A stretch of 64,000 nt of DNA from positions 1 through 64,000 of the forward strand of contig PAPT01000039.1 in the NCBI GenBank assembly GCA_002708995.1, given 5' to 3'. Origin of the DNA: Geminicoccus sp. GTDB taxonomy: Bacteria; Pseudomonadota; Alphaproteobacteria; UBA7985. Positions 7,878 to 17,024 of this stretch are shown here, one piece after another (positions within the stretch are counted from its first letter, which is position 1; every line of letters begins with the position of its first letter). Made by a program: the position numbers and the translations under genes. A model generated the notes under the pieces. It did no database searches and was not told the DNA's origin. It saw only the letters and a program-made list of their open reading frames with translations.

Positions 7878-8945
7878 TCAGGCCGCCAGCCGTATGACGC
7901 GGGCCGTGTGGAAGCCCACATCCCCATTCAGCAGATTGAAAGTGGTCAGGGACTTGGCGTAGGCGCCGATGCCGTAGTCCAGCGTCATACCCATACCGCC
8001 GTGCAGCTGGATGCTCTCTTCGGCCACAAGCGTCGCTGCCCGGCCAATTTTGGCCTTGGCCATGGACGCGGCGCGCAGCAGCGCGTCTCCGGACTGCAGA
8101 TTGGCCTGATTGGCCGCCCAGATCGCCATCGAACGGGCGTCCTGCACCTCCATGTTCATATCCACCAGCCGGAACTGCAGCGCCTGAAACGCGGCCAGCG
8201 GACGGCCGAACTGCTTGCGCACGCTGAGATATTCGCGGGTCATTTCAGCCGCCGCCTGCATGATGCCAACGGCCATTGCGCATTCGGCAATCACCCGGCG
8301 AGCGTTTGCAGCCTCGATTTCGGCAAAGCCGATGCCCTCGATCCGGCTTGCAGGCACCGCCTCCAGTCGCAGGTCGGTGAAGGGTCGCCCGTCCTGCAGC
8401 GGATAGTCGAACCGGGTCACGCCGTCGTCGTCCAGCGCCACGCGGTAAAGCCCCACGGCGCCCGCCTCGTCCAACGCCGATACCAGCGCGTGGGTCAGTC
8501 CGGCGACATTGGCGACCAGTGTTTTCTCACCGCTCAAGTGGCCTTGGCCATCGACCCGGCACCCGACCGGTTTCAGGCTGTGGCGCTGCCCGCGCTCGAA
8601 CAGGGCCAGCGTATGCGCCGATGCGGCTTCCACCACGTCAGGCACGCCCTGCCCCAGCGCACAGACCGCCGTCATGGCGTCCAGCACCGGCTCGAGCACC
8701 AGCCCCGGGCCCAGCGCCTCCCCGACCACCAGCGCATCGAAGGCATCACCACCCAGCCCGCCGAGATCCTCAGGCACCTGCACAAGGCTCAGGCCGAGGT
8801 CATCCAGCTCTGCTGCTACGGCGGGGTCATGGCCGGCCGCGTTGGCGAGATAGCCCTTGCGCTGGTCGAGCGCGTAGCGGTCGGCGACAAAGCGGCTGAC
8901 GGTTTCCTGCAGCAGGCGCTGGTCGTCACTGAGGCCAAAATCCAT
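7878..8945 (-). CDS. acyl-CoA dehydrogenase, small subunit type
   Basis: 355 residues starting MDFGLSDDQRLLQETVSRF, a typical acyl-CoA dehydrogenase N-terminus. The C-terminal domain contains RKQFGRPLAAFQALQFRLVDM (about 240-260) and the FAD-contact segment QLHGGMGMTLDYGIG. It lacks the common IQR C-terminal motif and the mid-domain is compact. The enzyme would introduce the alpha-beta double bond into acyl-CoA, passing electrons to ETF. It is the last gene of a four-gene beta-oxidation operon. Pairs of one short and one longer dehydrogenase often form alpha2beta2 heterotetramers with one active site per pair; that arrangement is an inference here. Confidence 0.88.
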   Translation of the reverse strand: MDFGLSDDQRLLQETVSRFVADRYALDQRKGYLANAAGHDPAVAAELDDLGLSLVQVPEDLGGLGGDAFDALVVGEALGPGLVLEPVLDAMTAVCALGQGVPDVVEAASAHTLALFERGQRHSLKPVGCRVDGQGHLSGEKTLVANVAGLTHALVSALDEAGAVGLYRVALDDDGVTRFDYPLQDGRPFTDLRLEAVPASRIEGIGFAEIEAANARRVIAECAMAVGIMQAAAEMTREYLSVRKQFGRPLAAFQALQFRLVDMNMEVQDARSMAIWAANQANLQSGDALLRAASMAKAKIGRAATLVAEESIQLHGGMGMTLDYGIGAYAKSLTTFNLLNGDVGFHTARVIRLAA

Positions 8946-8999
8946 GGTGATCGTTCCTGTTTCGTCGGGTGTCAGGTGGCGCGGGTCAGGTAGCCGGGG

Positions 9000-10196
9000 T
9001 CAGGCGCTGAGCATGGCCTTGGCGATGATGGTTCGCTGGATCTCATTGGAGCCACCGAAAATCGAAACCTTGCGCATGTTCAGGTAAGTCGGCGCTGCGC
9101 CGGCGGCGTAGTCCGGCCCCAGCGGCGGCTCGTTGCGACCGTGGAGAACCAGACCTTGCTGCTCCACGGCGGCGGCCGGACCGACGGCTTCCATGATCAG
9201 GCGGCTGAGCCGCTGGTTCAGGTCCGAACCCCGGATTTTCAACATCCCAGCGAAGGTCAGGTCGGCTTGGTTGGCCGGGTCGGCCAGCACCCGCAGGTTG
9301 GTGATATCGAGCGCGGTCAAGTCCATTTCTAGCTCTGCAACCTGCTGTGCGAACAGAGGGTCGTTGATCAGCGCACCGTCGCCCTCAGTCTGCTCCATTC
9401 CAGCGATGGCCTTGAGCCGGTTCAGCTGTTCACGGGCCGCGCCGATCTGGGCGATGCCGAAGCGCTCGTGTGCGAGCAGGAACTTGGCGTAATCCCAGCC
9501 CTTGTTCTCCTCGCCCACGAGGTTTTCGGCAGGAATACGGACGTTGTCGAAGAAGACCTCGTTCACCTCGTGATAGTTGTCTAGCAGCACGATCGGCTTC
9601 ACTTCGATCCCTGGCGTATCCATGTCGAGCAGCATGAAGGAAATCCCCTTCTGCGGCTTACACTCGCTGTCGGTGCGGGTGAGGATGAACATCTTGTCCG
9701 CGTGCTGGGCGTAGGTGGTCCAGGTCTTATGACCATTGAGCACCCATTCGTCGCCGTCGCGCACGGCCGAGGTCTTGAGAGACGCCAGATCGGAACCCGA
9801 ACCGGGCTCGGAAAAGCCCTGACACCACCAGTCCTCGATGCTGGCGATCCGGGGAAGGTAGCGTTCCTGCTGCTCTCGCGAGCCGAAGGCCTGCAGCACC
9901 GGTCCCACCATGCTGACCCCAAAGGCCAGCCGCCGTGGGCAGTGGTGAGCGGCTGCGACTTCCTCAAAAATTTGGTTGCGGAGCGCGCTCCAGCCCAGAC
10001 CACCCCACTCAGGCGCCCAGTTCGGCACGGCCCAGCCACGGGCGTATAGCGCCCGGTGATAGTCGACGATTTCACCCTTTGTCAGACGATGGCCAAGGCG
10101 GGTCTTTTCACGGGTTTCGCGGTCGACCTGGGTCTCGCAGAAGGCGACAACCTCGTCGCGGAATTTCAGGTCTTCGCTGGAAAAAGTCAGGTCCAT
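9000..10196 (-). CDS. acyl-CoA dehydrogenase, large subunit type
   Basis: 398 residues. It has the signature QGFSEPGSGSDLASLKT (FAD-binding strand, about 151-167), the conserved NGHKTWTTYA segment, and C-terminal FGGSNEIQRTIIAK. The mammalian medium-chain catalytic Glu position in that last motif is Gly, and a Glu is available in LLAHERFG, as in many bacterial heteromeric or long-chain enzymes. It catalyses the first oxidative step of beta-oxidation with ETF as acceptor. It lies 54 bp upstream of the smaller dehydrogenase and 41 bp after the thiolase, so all are co-transcribed. Chain-length preference is not evident. Confidence 0.9.
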   Translation of the reverse strand: MDLTFSSEDLKFRDEVVAFCETQVDRETREKTRLGHRLTKGEIVDYHRALYARGWAVPNWAPEWGGLGWSALRNQIFEEVAAAHHCPRRLAFGVSMVGPVLQAFGSREQQERYLPRIASIEDWWCQGFSEPGSGSDLASLKTSAVRDGDEWVLNGHKTWTTYAQHADKMFILTRTDSECKPQKGISFMLLDMDTPGIEVKPIVLLDNYHEVNEVFFDNVRIPAENLVGEENKGWDYAKFLLAHERFGIAQIGAAREQLNRLKAIAGMEQTEGDGALINDPLFAQQVAELEMDLTALDITNLRVLADPANQADLTFAGMLKIRGSDLNQRLSRLIMEAVGPAAAVEQQGLVLHGRNEPPLGPDYAAGAAPTYLNMRKVSIFGGSNEIQRTIIAKAMLSA

Positions 10197-10237
10197 GGTC
10201 TAGTTCCAGTCTTCAATTTTTGTCTATTGTGGCTCGG

Positions 10238-11437
10238 TCATGCGATTTCGAACAGGCCCGCAGCGCCCATGCCGCCACCCACGCACATGGTGATGACAGT
10301 GAAGCGTTCGCCCCGGCGCTTGGCTTCAAGCAGGGCGTGGCCGACCAGCCGCGCGCCAGTCATGCCGTAAGGGTGGCCGATGGCGATCGACGAGCCATTC
10401 ACGTTCAGCTGCTCGTCGGGGATACCCAGCCGGTCGCGGCAGTAAAGCACCTGCACCGCGAAGGCCTCGTTGAGTTCCCACACGCCGATGTTGTCCAGGC
10501 TCAGCCCATGCGCATCGAGCAGCTTGGGCACGGCAAACACGGGGCCGATGCCCATTTCGTCCGGTTCGCAGCCTGCCACGGCAATCCCGCGGTAGAAACC
10601 CAGTGGCTCGATGCCGCGTCGTTCAGCCTCAGCGCGCTCCATCACCACGGTCGCCGCTGCGCCGTCGGAGAGCTGGGAGGCATTTCCGGCCGTGATCGTG
10701 CCACCTTCCACTACGGTCTTGAGGCCGGAAACCTGCTCGAAGGTGGAAGGCCGCAGGCCCTCGTCGCGATCGATGGTGATCTCGGCGTCGGTGACGGTGC
10801 CGGTTTCCCGGTCCATGACCTTCTTGGTCACGGTCATGGCGATGACCTCGTCGGCCAGACGCCCGGCCTCGTTCGCCGCGATGGCGCGGGTCTGCGAATT
10901 AGCGCCGTAGCGGTCCATATCCTCGCGCGACACGCCGTAGCGCGCGGCGACGGTCTCAGCTGTCTGCAGCATGGGCATGAAGTAGTCCGGCGCGTTGCTC
11001 AGCACTGTTGGATCGAGCAGGCGGTGGGTGTTCTGGTGCTCATTCTGCACCAGCGAGATCGACTCAACCCCGCCGCCGACCACGGTGGTCATCCCATCGG
11101 CAACGATCTGCTTGGCGGCTGTGGCAATGGCCATCATCCCCGAGGAGCACTGGCGGTCCAGCGTCATACCCGACACCGATACCGGCAGCCCGGCAGCGAG
11201 CGCGCCCGACCGGCCGATATTCAGCCCCGAAGAGCCCTGCGGCATGGCACAGCCCATCACGCAGTCGTCGACTTCAGCACCATCGATCCCGGCGCGCTCG
11301 ACGGCCGCCGCGATGGCCGCCCCGGCGAGGGCAGGCGCGCCGGTGTCGTTGAAGGCACCGCGATAGGCCTTGCCGATGGGGGTCCGGGCGAAGGAGGCGA
11401 TGACCGCCTCGCGTGCACCAATGTTAAAGTGCGCCAT
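10238..11437 (-). CDS. fadA: acetyl-CoA C-acyltransferase (3-ketoacyl-CoA thiolase)
   Basis: 399 residues, the normal thiolase length. The nucleophilic Cys97 is in LDRQCSSGM; His355 is in [10 protein letters not shown]; the second catalytic Cys385 is in [11 protein letters not shown]. All are intact. It cleaves 3-ketoacyl-CoA with CoA to acetyl-CoA and the shortened acyl-CoA. It sits 48 bp downstream of the multifunctional hydratase/dehydrogenase, as in fadBA-type operons. A role in acetoacetyl-CoA metabolism is possible, but the neighbours favour degradative thiolase. Confidence 0.93.
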   Translation of the reverse strand: MAHFNIGAREAVIASFARTPIGKAYRGAFNDTGAPALAGAAIAAAVERAGIDGAEVDDCVMGCAMPQGSSGLNIGRSGALAAGLPVSVSGMTLDRQCSSGMMAIATAAKQIVADGMTTVVGGGVESISLVQNEHQNTHRLLDPTVLSNAPDYFMPMLQTAETVAARYGVSREDMDRYGANSQTRAIAANEAGRLADEVIAMTVTKKVMDRETGTVTDAEITIDRDEGLRPSTFEQVSGLKTVVEGGTITAGNASQLSDGAAATVVMERAEAERRGIEPLGFYRGIAVAGCEPDEMGIGPVFAVPKLLDAHGLSLDNIGVWELNEAFAVQVLYCRDRLGIPDEQLNVNGSSIAIGHPYGMTGARLVGHALLEAKRRGERFTVITMCVGGGMGAAGLFEIA

Positions 11438-11485
11438 GGTTCAGGTCTCCTGAGGCTGCTGGGACGGCGGTACGCGGCGAGGCCC

Positions 11486-13627
11486 TCAGGCCGCGCGCGC
11501 CTTGCTCCACTGTTCAAAGGTCTGGCCCTCGGCAACCAGCTGCTTCAGCAGCGCCGAAGGCTTCCACGCATGATCACCGGTCCGGGCGTAGGCTGCCTCG
11601 ATCCGCTCGAGGCTGGCTGCCAGCCCCTCGGCGTCGGCGCGGAACATGGGCCCACCCCGGAAGGCCGGGTAGCCGTAGCCGAAAATGTAGGTGATATCGA
11701 TGTCGACCGGCCGCATGGCGATGCTCTCTTCGAGGATTTTGGCCCCCTCGTTGGTCATCAGGTCGGTCAGGGCATTAAGGATCTCTTCGTCGCTGAAGTC
11801 GCGCCGCTCGATGCCCTTGCGCGCACTCTCGGCCAGCACCAGCGCTGTCACCGCGGCATTGGGTATGGGCTTGCGCGAGCCTTCGATATAGTCGAAGTAG
11901 CCGCCGCCAGTCTTCTGCCCCAGCCGACCCATTTCAACCACGCGGTCGCCGATCTCGACGTAGCGCTCGTTGCCCGAACGGGTCGCCGCCTGCTCCTGCC
12001 GGATGCGGTAGCCGACATCCAGCCCAGCAAGGTCGGACATGGCAAATGGCCCCATGGGCATGCCGAATTCGGTCCAGACGCGGTCGATCTGCTCGGGCAT
12101 GCAGCCGTCTTCGAGCAGGATCGACGCCCAGCGCAGATACTGGTGCAGGATGCGGTTGCCGACGAAGCCGTCGCAGACCCCGACCAGCACCGAGACCTTG
12201 CCCAGCCGCTTGCCCGTGAGCATGGCCGTCAGGATCACGTCGTCAGCTGTTTCGGCACCGCGTACGTTCTCCAGTAGCCGCATGACGTTGGCGGGGGAGA
12301 AGAAGTGCATGCCGACCACATCCTGCGGCCGGTCGGTGACGCTGGCGATTTCGTCGATATCCAGCGTCGACGTGTTGGTGGCCAGCACACAGCCCGGCTT
12401 ACAAATGGCGTCCAGTCGGGTGAAGATATCCTTCTTCACACCCATGTTCTCGAACACCGCCTCGATCACCAGATCGACCTCGGCCAGCGTCTGCATGTCG
12501 GTGGTACCGGTGAGCAGCGCCATGCGCTCTTCGACATTAGCCTCGGTCATCCGGCCCTTTTTGGCGCTGTTTTCATAGTTTTTTCGGCACAGGTTCAGAC
12601 CGCGTTCGAGCGCCTCTTCGGTCTGCTCGACCACGGTGACCGGGATCCCGGCGTTGGCGAAGCACATGGCGATGCCCCCGCCCATGGTCCCAGCGCCGAT
12701 CACGGCAGCGCGGGCGACGTCCCGCGGCTTAGCAGCCGGGGCCAGCCCGGGGATCTTGGCGACTTCACGCTCACCGAAGAAGGCGTGGATCAGGCCCTTG
12801 GACTGATCGCTGGTCAGACCGCGCATGAAAATATCACGCTCCAGCTTCAGGCCTTCGGCGAAGGGAAGCGTCAGCCCACCCTGCACGGCCTCCAGCGAGA
12901 GTAGCGGCGAGATCTGGCCGCGCGATCGGGCCACGATGGCGGCTTCGGCGGCTTCGAAATAGCCCTCAGGCACGCTCGGCGAAGGAAGCTCGCCCACGCG
13001 GGTCCATTCACCCGCCGCGGCGAGTTCGCGCGCGCGCGTGACAGCGGCGGCGACGCAGTCTTCATCGACGGCCTCGACGATGCCGGCAGAAAGCGCCCGC
13101 GCGGCGCTGATCGGCTTGCCGGTGGTGCTGAGTTCCACCACAATCTCGACCCCAGCGAGGCGCGGCATGCGCTGCGTCCCACCCGCGCCGGGAATGACGC
13201 CCAGATGCACTTCGGGGAAGCCGACCTTGGCCTTGGGGTGGGCGATGCGGGCGTGACAGCCCAGCGTCAGTTCCAGCCCACCACCCAGCGCGAAGCCGTT
13301 AACGGCGGCAACGACCGGCTTGCTGGCACCTTCGATCTGGTCGATGACTTCATTGAGGCCCGGTTCCGCAATCGGCTTGCCGAATTCGGTGATATCCGCC
13401 CCGGCTACAAAGGCCCGGCCGCCACCGGTCAGCACGGCGCCAACCACACTGCCGTTAGCCTCCAGCGCGTCGATTGCGGCGATCAGGCCGACCCGGACCG
13501 CGTGGCCCAGCGCATTGACCGGCGGATTATTGATGGTGATGAGCAGCACATCGTCCTGCGCCTGCCAGCTGACCGGGTTGGAATCGGGCACCGTGCGGGC
13601 ATCCTGCGCGGCGACGTTCTGCGTCAT
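11486..13627 (-). CDS. fadJ: fatty acid oxidation multifunctional enzyme: enoyl-CoA hydratase / 3-hydroxyacyl-CoA dehydrogenase
   Basis: 713 residues, the usual size of bacterial and peroxisomal-type multifunctional enzymes. The N-terminal crotonase domain (about 20-200) has the oxyanion elements [15 protein letters not shown] and [16 protein letters not shown], and the acid-base Glu in [16 protein letters not shown]. The central NAD-binding domain has [19 protein letters not shown] (about 312-330), followed by [10 protein letters not shown] and [11 protein letters not shown] of the 3-hydroxyacyl-CoA dehydrogenase. It performs steps two and three of beta-oxidation. It is first in the operon, with a ribosome site AGAGGAAA and a 20-bp palindromic operator upstream. 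I use fadJ for the architecture; fadB would be equally acceptable. Confidence 0.92.
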   Translation of the reverse strand: MTQNVAAQDARTVPDSNPVSWQAQDDVLLITINNPPVNALGHAVRVGLIAAIDALEANGSVVGAVLTGGGRAFVAGADITEFGKPIAEPGLNEVIDQIEGASKPVVAAVNGFALGGGLELTLGCHARIAHPKAKVGFPEVHLGVIPGAGGTQRMPRLAGVEIVVELSTTGKPISAARALSAGIVEAVDEDCVAAAVTRARELAAAGEWTRVGELPSPSVPEGYFEAAEAAIVARSRGQISPLLSLEAVQGGLTLPFAEGLKLERDIFMRGLTSDQSKGLIHAFFGEREVAKIPGLAPAAKPRDVARAAVIGAGTMGGGIAMCFANAGIPVTVVEQTEEALERGLNLCRKNYENSAKKGRMTEANVEERMALLTGTTDMQTLAEVDLVIEAVFENMGVKKDIFTRLDAICKPGCVLATNTSTLDIDEIASVTDRPQDVVGMHFFSPANVMRLLENVRGAETADDVILTAMLTGKRLGKVSVLVGVCDGFVGNRILHQYLRWASILLEDGCMPEQIDRVWTEFGMPMGPFAMSDLAGLDVGYRIRQEQAATRSGNERYVEIGDRVVEMGRLGQKTGGGYFDYIEGSRKPIPNAAVTALVLAESARKGIERRDFSDEEILNALTDLMTNEGAKILEESIAMRPVDIDITYIFGYGYPAFRGGPMFRADAEGLAASLERIEAAYARTGDHAWKPSALLKQLVAEGQTFEQWSKARAA

Positions 13628-13659
13628 GGGGTCGGGTTTCCTCTGATTAACAACTCTAT

Positions 13660-13692
13660 GGTAAAATGCACGTTTTACCCAAGGAGAGTCAA
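13660..13692 (-). promoter_or_regulatory. palindromic operator and likely promoter of the fad operon
   Basis: A perfect inverted repeat, GGTAAAA-TGCACG-TTTTACC (13660-13679), lies 32 bp upstream of the fadJ start. On the minus strand a -35-like TTGACT (13692-13687) and a weak CATTTT at about 18-bp spacing bracket it, so a bound repressor would cover the spacer and -10 region. The half-site length and spacing suit a dimeric TetR- or GntR-type repressor responding to acyl-CoA. No regulator gene is adjacent, so the protein is unknown. Confidence 0.62.
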
Positions 13693-13724
13693 GAAGCCGT
13701 CACTGGCCGTTTGCAGGACTCTGA

Positions 13725-14534
13725 TCAGCGTACCGCTGCCTTGATCGCACCAAGGCTGTCGTTCGGCGCCTCGCCGTGGGCGAAATGGCCGATGTCCCAC
13801 AGCGTGATGACCCGTGCGCCTTCGATCCCCTCTGCTACGGCGAGGCCGTTCTTGGGTGCGGTCATGCGGTCGCGCTGGGAGACGATGACGGTGGTCTTGG
13901 CAGTGATCCGGGAGAGCGCTTCACCGCCGCCTGCATAGGCATTGCTGGCCGCCAGATCGATGCCCAGCGTGCCATCGGCGACCCGGGGCATGACCATGCG
14001 CTTGGCTGTGCCCTTGGCCCAAGTGCCCGCCGCGATGTTGCCCCCGGTGTGCCCGGCCGGGCCGTGGCCCCAGTCCATCATCAAGTCGACGGCCTTCTCC
14101 TCCCGGTCAGCGGCGGCGCGCAGCAGTTCGGGGTGGACGGGCATGGCGGCGGTCGGACCAGTCAGCACCAGCTGGTCAACCCGGTCGCCGTGGCGAGATG
14201 CAAGCTCGATGGCGATCAGGGAGCCCATGGAGTGGCCAACCAGCGTCGCGCTGTCGATACCAGCAGCGTCCATGAAATCGATCAGCCAGTCGGCCATGGC
14301 CTCGATTGAGGTCAGCGGCTCGCCGCCCGAGACGCGCGCACCGACGCCGTGTCCGGGTAGATCGACGGCGTAGAGGTTCCAGCCGTGGAAGGCGAAGTAC
14401 CGCGACTGGTAGCCCCAGACCGAGTGATCGCAGCCCGAGCCGTGGATGAAGATGATGTTGGGCTGGCCGTCCTTGGCCCCCTGCCCGGCATCGAAATAGA
14501 GCGCCGTCGCCCCGCGAACTTCAACTGATTTCAT
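13725..14534 (-). CDS. alpha/beta hydrolase
   Basis: 269 residues. The oxyanion HGSGCDHSVW (31-40) and nucleophile elbow LVGHSMGSLIA with Ser102 identify an alpha/beta hydrolase; the catalytic His is in WDIGHFAHGEAP near the C-terminus. DLPGHGVG after strand 4 is typical of the MhpC/esterase group. It starts with ATG at 14534 (MKSVEVRG). The substrate cannot be deduced. It lies upstream of the fad operon on the same strand but is separated from it by the operator region, so it is probably a separate unit. Confidence 0.82.
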   Translation of the reverse strand: MKSVEVRGATALYFDAGQGAKDGQPNIIFIHGSGCDHSVWGYQSRYFAFHGWNLYAVDLPGHGVGARVSGGEPLTSIEAMADWLIDFMDAAGIDSATLVGHSMGSLIAIELASRHGDRVDQLVLTGPTAAMPVHPELLRAAADREEKAVDLMMDWGHGPAGHTGGNIAAGTWAKGTAKRMVMPRVADGTLGIDLAASNAYAGGGEALSRITAKTTVIVSQRDRMTAPKNGLAVAEGIEGARVITLWDIGHFAHGEAPNDSLGAIKAAVR

Positions 14535-14568
14535 GCTCGTCTTCGTTTCTGTCTGTATTTCTGGCCTC

Positions 14569-14586
14569 GAGAACGGGCCGGTTCTC
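14569..14586. promoter_or_regulatory. short perfect inverted repeat between metY-type gene and hydrolase
   Basis: GAGAAC-GGGCCG-GTTCTC, with 6-bp arms and a 6-nt centre, lies 35 bp upstream of the hydrolase start and just past the sulfhydrylase stop. There is no T-run on either strand, so it fits an operator better than a terminator. The role is not established. Confidence 0.35.
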
Positions 14587-14599
14587 TGTCGCCTCAGCC

Positions 14600-15916
14600 T
14601 CAGCCCTTGGCGTCGCCGGCGACGGCGCGCTGACTGGTGCGCAGGCTCGCGCGCAGGTCGTCGATGATGTCATCCACGTGCTCGATCCCGACCGACAGCC
14701 GGATCATGTCGTCGGGTACACCGGCGAGCTTGCGCTGCTCGGGGCCGAGTTGCAGGTGCGTGGTCGAGGCCGGGTGCACGAGCAGGGTCTTGGCGTCACC
14801 GACGTTGGAGACGTGACTGGCCAGCCGGGCGCTGTTGATCAGGGCCTTGCCAGCCTCGAACCCGCCCTTGACCCCGAACACGATCATCGAAGTCGCGCCC
14901 TCGGGCAGCTGACGCTGGGCGACTTCGTGGTCGCGGTGGTCGGGCATGTCCGGGTGCCGGACCCAGGCGACGGCTTCGTGGTTGGCGAGGAAGTCGAGCA
15001 CCGCGCGGGCGTTGGCAATGTGCCGCTCCATGCGCAGCGACAGCGTTTCCATGCCCTGGATCAGGTAAAACGCGCTCTGCGCCGACAGCACGGTGCCGAA
15101 GTCGCGCAGGCCCTCGGTGCGGGCGCGGGCGATGAAGGCCGAGGGGCCGAAGTGCTCGGCGTAGGCCATGCCCGGGTAGCCGGGATAGGGCTCGGTCAGG
15201 GTCGGGAACTTGTCCGAGGACGCCCAGTCGAAGTTACCCGCATCGACAATGAAACCACCCATGGCGATGCCGTGACCACCGATCCACTTGGTCGCCGAGT
15301 GTATGACGATGTTGGCGCCATCCTCGAACGGACGGTAGAGCGGCGGCGGGGTGAAGGTGCTGTCGACCACCAGCGGCAGGCCCGCTTCCTGCGCCACCCC
15401 AGCGACGGCGGCAACGTCGAGCACGTCCAGACCGGGGTTGCCGACGACCTCGCCGAAGATCATGCGGGTATTGGGCTGGATCGCGGCGCGGATGGCGTCG
15501 ATGTCCGAGCCATCGACGAAGGTGGTGATGATGCCAAAGCGCGGCAGAGTCAGCTTCATCAGGTTGATGGACCCGCCGTAGAGCGCCTTGGTCGCCACGA
15601 TATGATCACCCGCCGATAGCAGGGTGGCGATGGTCAGGAACACCGCAGCGTGGCCCGAGGACAGACCCAGCGCCCCGACCCCGCCTTCTAGCGCCGCAAT
15701 ACGCTCTTCAGCGGCAGCAACCGTGGGGTTGCTGATCCGGGAATAGAGGTGCCCCCCGATCTCGAGGTTATTGAGCGAGGCGGCCTGCTCGGTGTCTTCA
15801 TAGACATAGGCGTTGGTCTGGTAGATCGGCACGGCCTGCGCGCCGTTGCGCGGATCCCGCGTCTGACCGGCGTGCAGTGCCAGGGTTTCAGTTCGCAACT
15901 TGGAGGCTTCGACCAT
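14600..15916 (-). CDS. metY: O-acetylhomoserine sulfhydrylase
   Basis: 438 residues, long for the Cys/Met metabolism PLP family and typical of O-acetylhomoserine aminocarboxypropyltransferase. It opens with ETLALHAGQTRDPRNGAQAVPIYQTNAYVY. The PLP-binding lysine is in IHSATKWIGGHG, and SSGHAAVFLTI contacts the cofactor phosphate. It converts O-acetylhomoserine and sulfide to homocysteine (direct sulfhydrylation) in methionine synthesis. The start is ATG 15916. I looked for a SAM-II-type riboswitch in the 80-bp leader and did not find the conserved core. A single-gene unit is likely. Confidence 0.92.
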   Translation of the reverse strand: MVEASKLRTETLALHAGQTRDPRNGAQAVPIYQTNAYVYEDTEQAASLNNLEIGGHLYSRISNPTVAAAEERIAALEGGVGALGLSSGHAAVFLTIATLLSAGDHIVATKALYGGSINLMKLTLPRFGIITTFVDGSDIDAIRAAIQPNTRMIFGEVVGNPGLDVLDVAAVAGVAQEAGLPLVVDSTFTPPPLYRPFEDGANIVIHSATKWIGGHGIAMGGFIVDAGNFDWASSDKFPTLTEPYPGYPGMAYAEHFGPSAFIARARTEGLRDFGTVLSAQSAFYLIQGMETLSLRMERHIANARAVLDFLANHEAVAWVRHPDMPDHRDHEVAQRQLPEGATSMIVFGVKGGFEAGKALINSARLASHVSNVGDAKTLLVHPASTTHLQLGPEQRKLAGVPDDMIRLSVGIEHVDDIIDDLRASLRTSQRAVAGDAKG

Positions 15917-15996
15917 GGCGGGAATTTCCCTCGAATTCAGGTGACGGAGACGGCACTATCCCTAGCGCCTCAGGCCCGGCTTGGGCAAGGTTCAAC

Positions 15997-16893
15997 TCAG
16001 AAACTGCGACCCGCTGCCATGCGCAGGAGCTGCCCGCACCAATAGGCGAGCGCGGCGGGACGCTCGAGGTGGAAGAGGTGGCTGCCCTCGATCTGAAGGC
16101 TCAGCCAGTCGGGCCGACCCTGCAGCGCCTCGAAGCCGCGACGGAAGGGGCTGCGGGCGTGGGCGCTGGCGTTGATGAAGCCGCGCGGCCGAATGGTATC
16201 GATAGCGGCCATGGCGGCGGGGCTCAGCTCTTCCTCGAAGGCCCGCAGCGCGTGGGGCTGCATGACCGCGCGCGCCGCCTCGGCCCGCACCCCGCTCAGC
16301 CCCCAGATCGCCGGATCGGGCGGCTGGGCCAGACCATCGACCGCCGCAGCCCGGATGGCCTCAGGGCCTGAACTGCCCTCGGACTGCGCAAAGATAGAAG
16401 CGCCCAGCTCCGGCAGGAAGGCGTCGATCAGCAGCAGGCCCTTGACCCGCTCACCCAGCGTGACAGCGGCTTCGAGCATGGGAAAGGCGCCGAACGAATG
16501 TCCCAGCAGCACAACGTTCTCGGCCTCGGGCGGGATACCGGCGAGCACGGCCTCGGCGTGTGCCTGCAGGCCTGCATCCGGGTTGTGCCCGGGCCAGGTG
16601 GTCACAGCAAGGCTCTGCAGATGTGCGCCGTGCCCGCGCATGCAGGCGCAGAAGGGGTCCCATTGCTGCGGCCGGCTCCAGGCGCCGGGGCTGATCTGCA
16701 AATGAAAAGACTGCGGCCAGCCCTCACCGGCGTCCCGGCCGGATTTGGGACGTGGCGTCGTGTGGACTTGGGTTGGCTCGCCTCTCCCCGCGATGGTTTC
16801 GGCTCCTGCCTGTTCTGATGGCCCTGCGGCTATGGTCCTTACCCCCTTATGTCCGCGTTTGTGCAGTCTTCGCCGTCTTCGCAGACTTTGCAC
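15997..16893 (-). CDS. alpha/beta hydrolase with uncertain N-terminus
   Basis: The conserved part begins at about base 16700: LQISPGAWSRPQQWDPF (the HGAW-like oxyanion region with SPGAW), then TWPGHNPDAG, then VVLLGHSFGAFPMLEAA with the nucleophile Ser in GHSFG, and a C-terminal IEGSHLFHLERP supplying His. It resembles small serine hydrolases of the RsbQ/esterase group. The open frame extends upstream to a GTG at 16893, but its first 60 residues are Arg- and Gly-rich, lie in repetitive DNA and look non-coding. The true start is therefore likely downstream, with no good ATG before the core; an alternative start or a small upstream indel is possible. Confidence 0.68.
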   Translation of the reverse strand: MQSLRRRRRLHKRGHKGVRTIAAGPSEQAGAETIAGRGEPTQVHTTPRPKSGRDAGEGWPQSFHLQISPGAWSRPQQWDPFCACMRGHGAHLQSLAVTTWPGHNPDAGLQAHAEAVLAGIPPEAENVVLLGHSFGAFPMLEAAVTLGERVKGLLLIDAFLPELGASIFAQSEGSSGPEAIRAAAVDGLAQPPDPAIWGLSGVRAEAARAVMQPHALRAFEEELSPAAMAAIDTIRPRGFINASAHARSPFRRGFEALQGRPDWLSLQIEGSHLFHLERPAALAYWCGQLLRMAAGRSF

Positions 16894-16948
16894 ACTTTAC
16901 GGCTTGTCCCGCTTGTACGTCACGCGCGCCTACGGGGCCAGAGCCAAG

Positions 16949-17018
16949 GCTGGGCTGGGCTGGGCTGGGATGGAATGAACTGTGTTGGACTGGGATGGAC
17001 TGGGATGGGCTCAGCTCA
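16949..17018. repeat. period-5 tandem repeat (TGGGC/TGGGA/TGGAC)
   Basis: About 14 successive pentamers of the type TGGGC, TGGGA or TGGAC, degenerate in the middle, fill the spacer just past the fghA stop (17025). A shorter 9-bp-period pyrimidine-rich stretch precedes it at about 16868-16905. The repeats are outside any convincing coding sequence. Confidence 0.7.
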
Positions 17019-17024
17019 AGGTGA

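Noticed and set aside
9935-12277. 780-residue plus-strand open frame
   Set aside because: It is antisense to thiolase and FadJ, whose catalytic motifs are all present on the minus strand.
15917-15996. SAM-II riboswitch upstream of the O-acetylhomoserine sulfhydrylase gene
   Set aside because: Such leaders are common upstream of met genes in alphaproteobacteria, but the conserved pseudoknot core is not visible in this 80-bp stretch.
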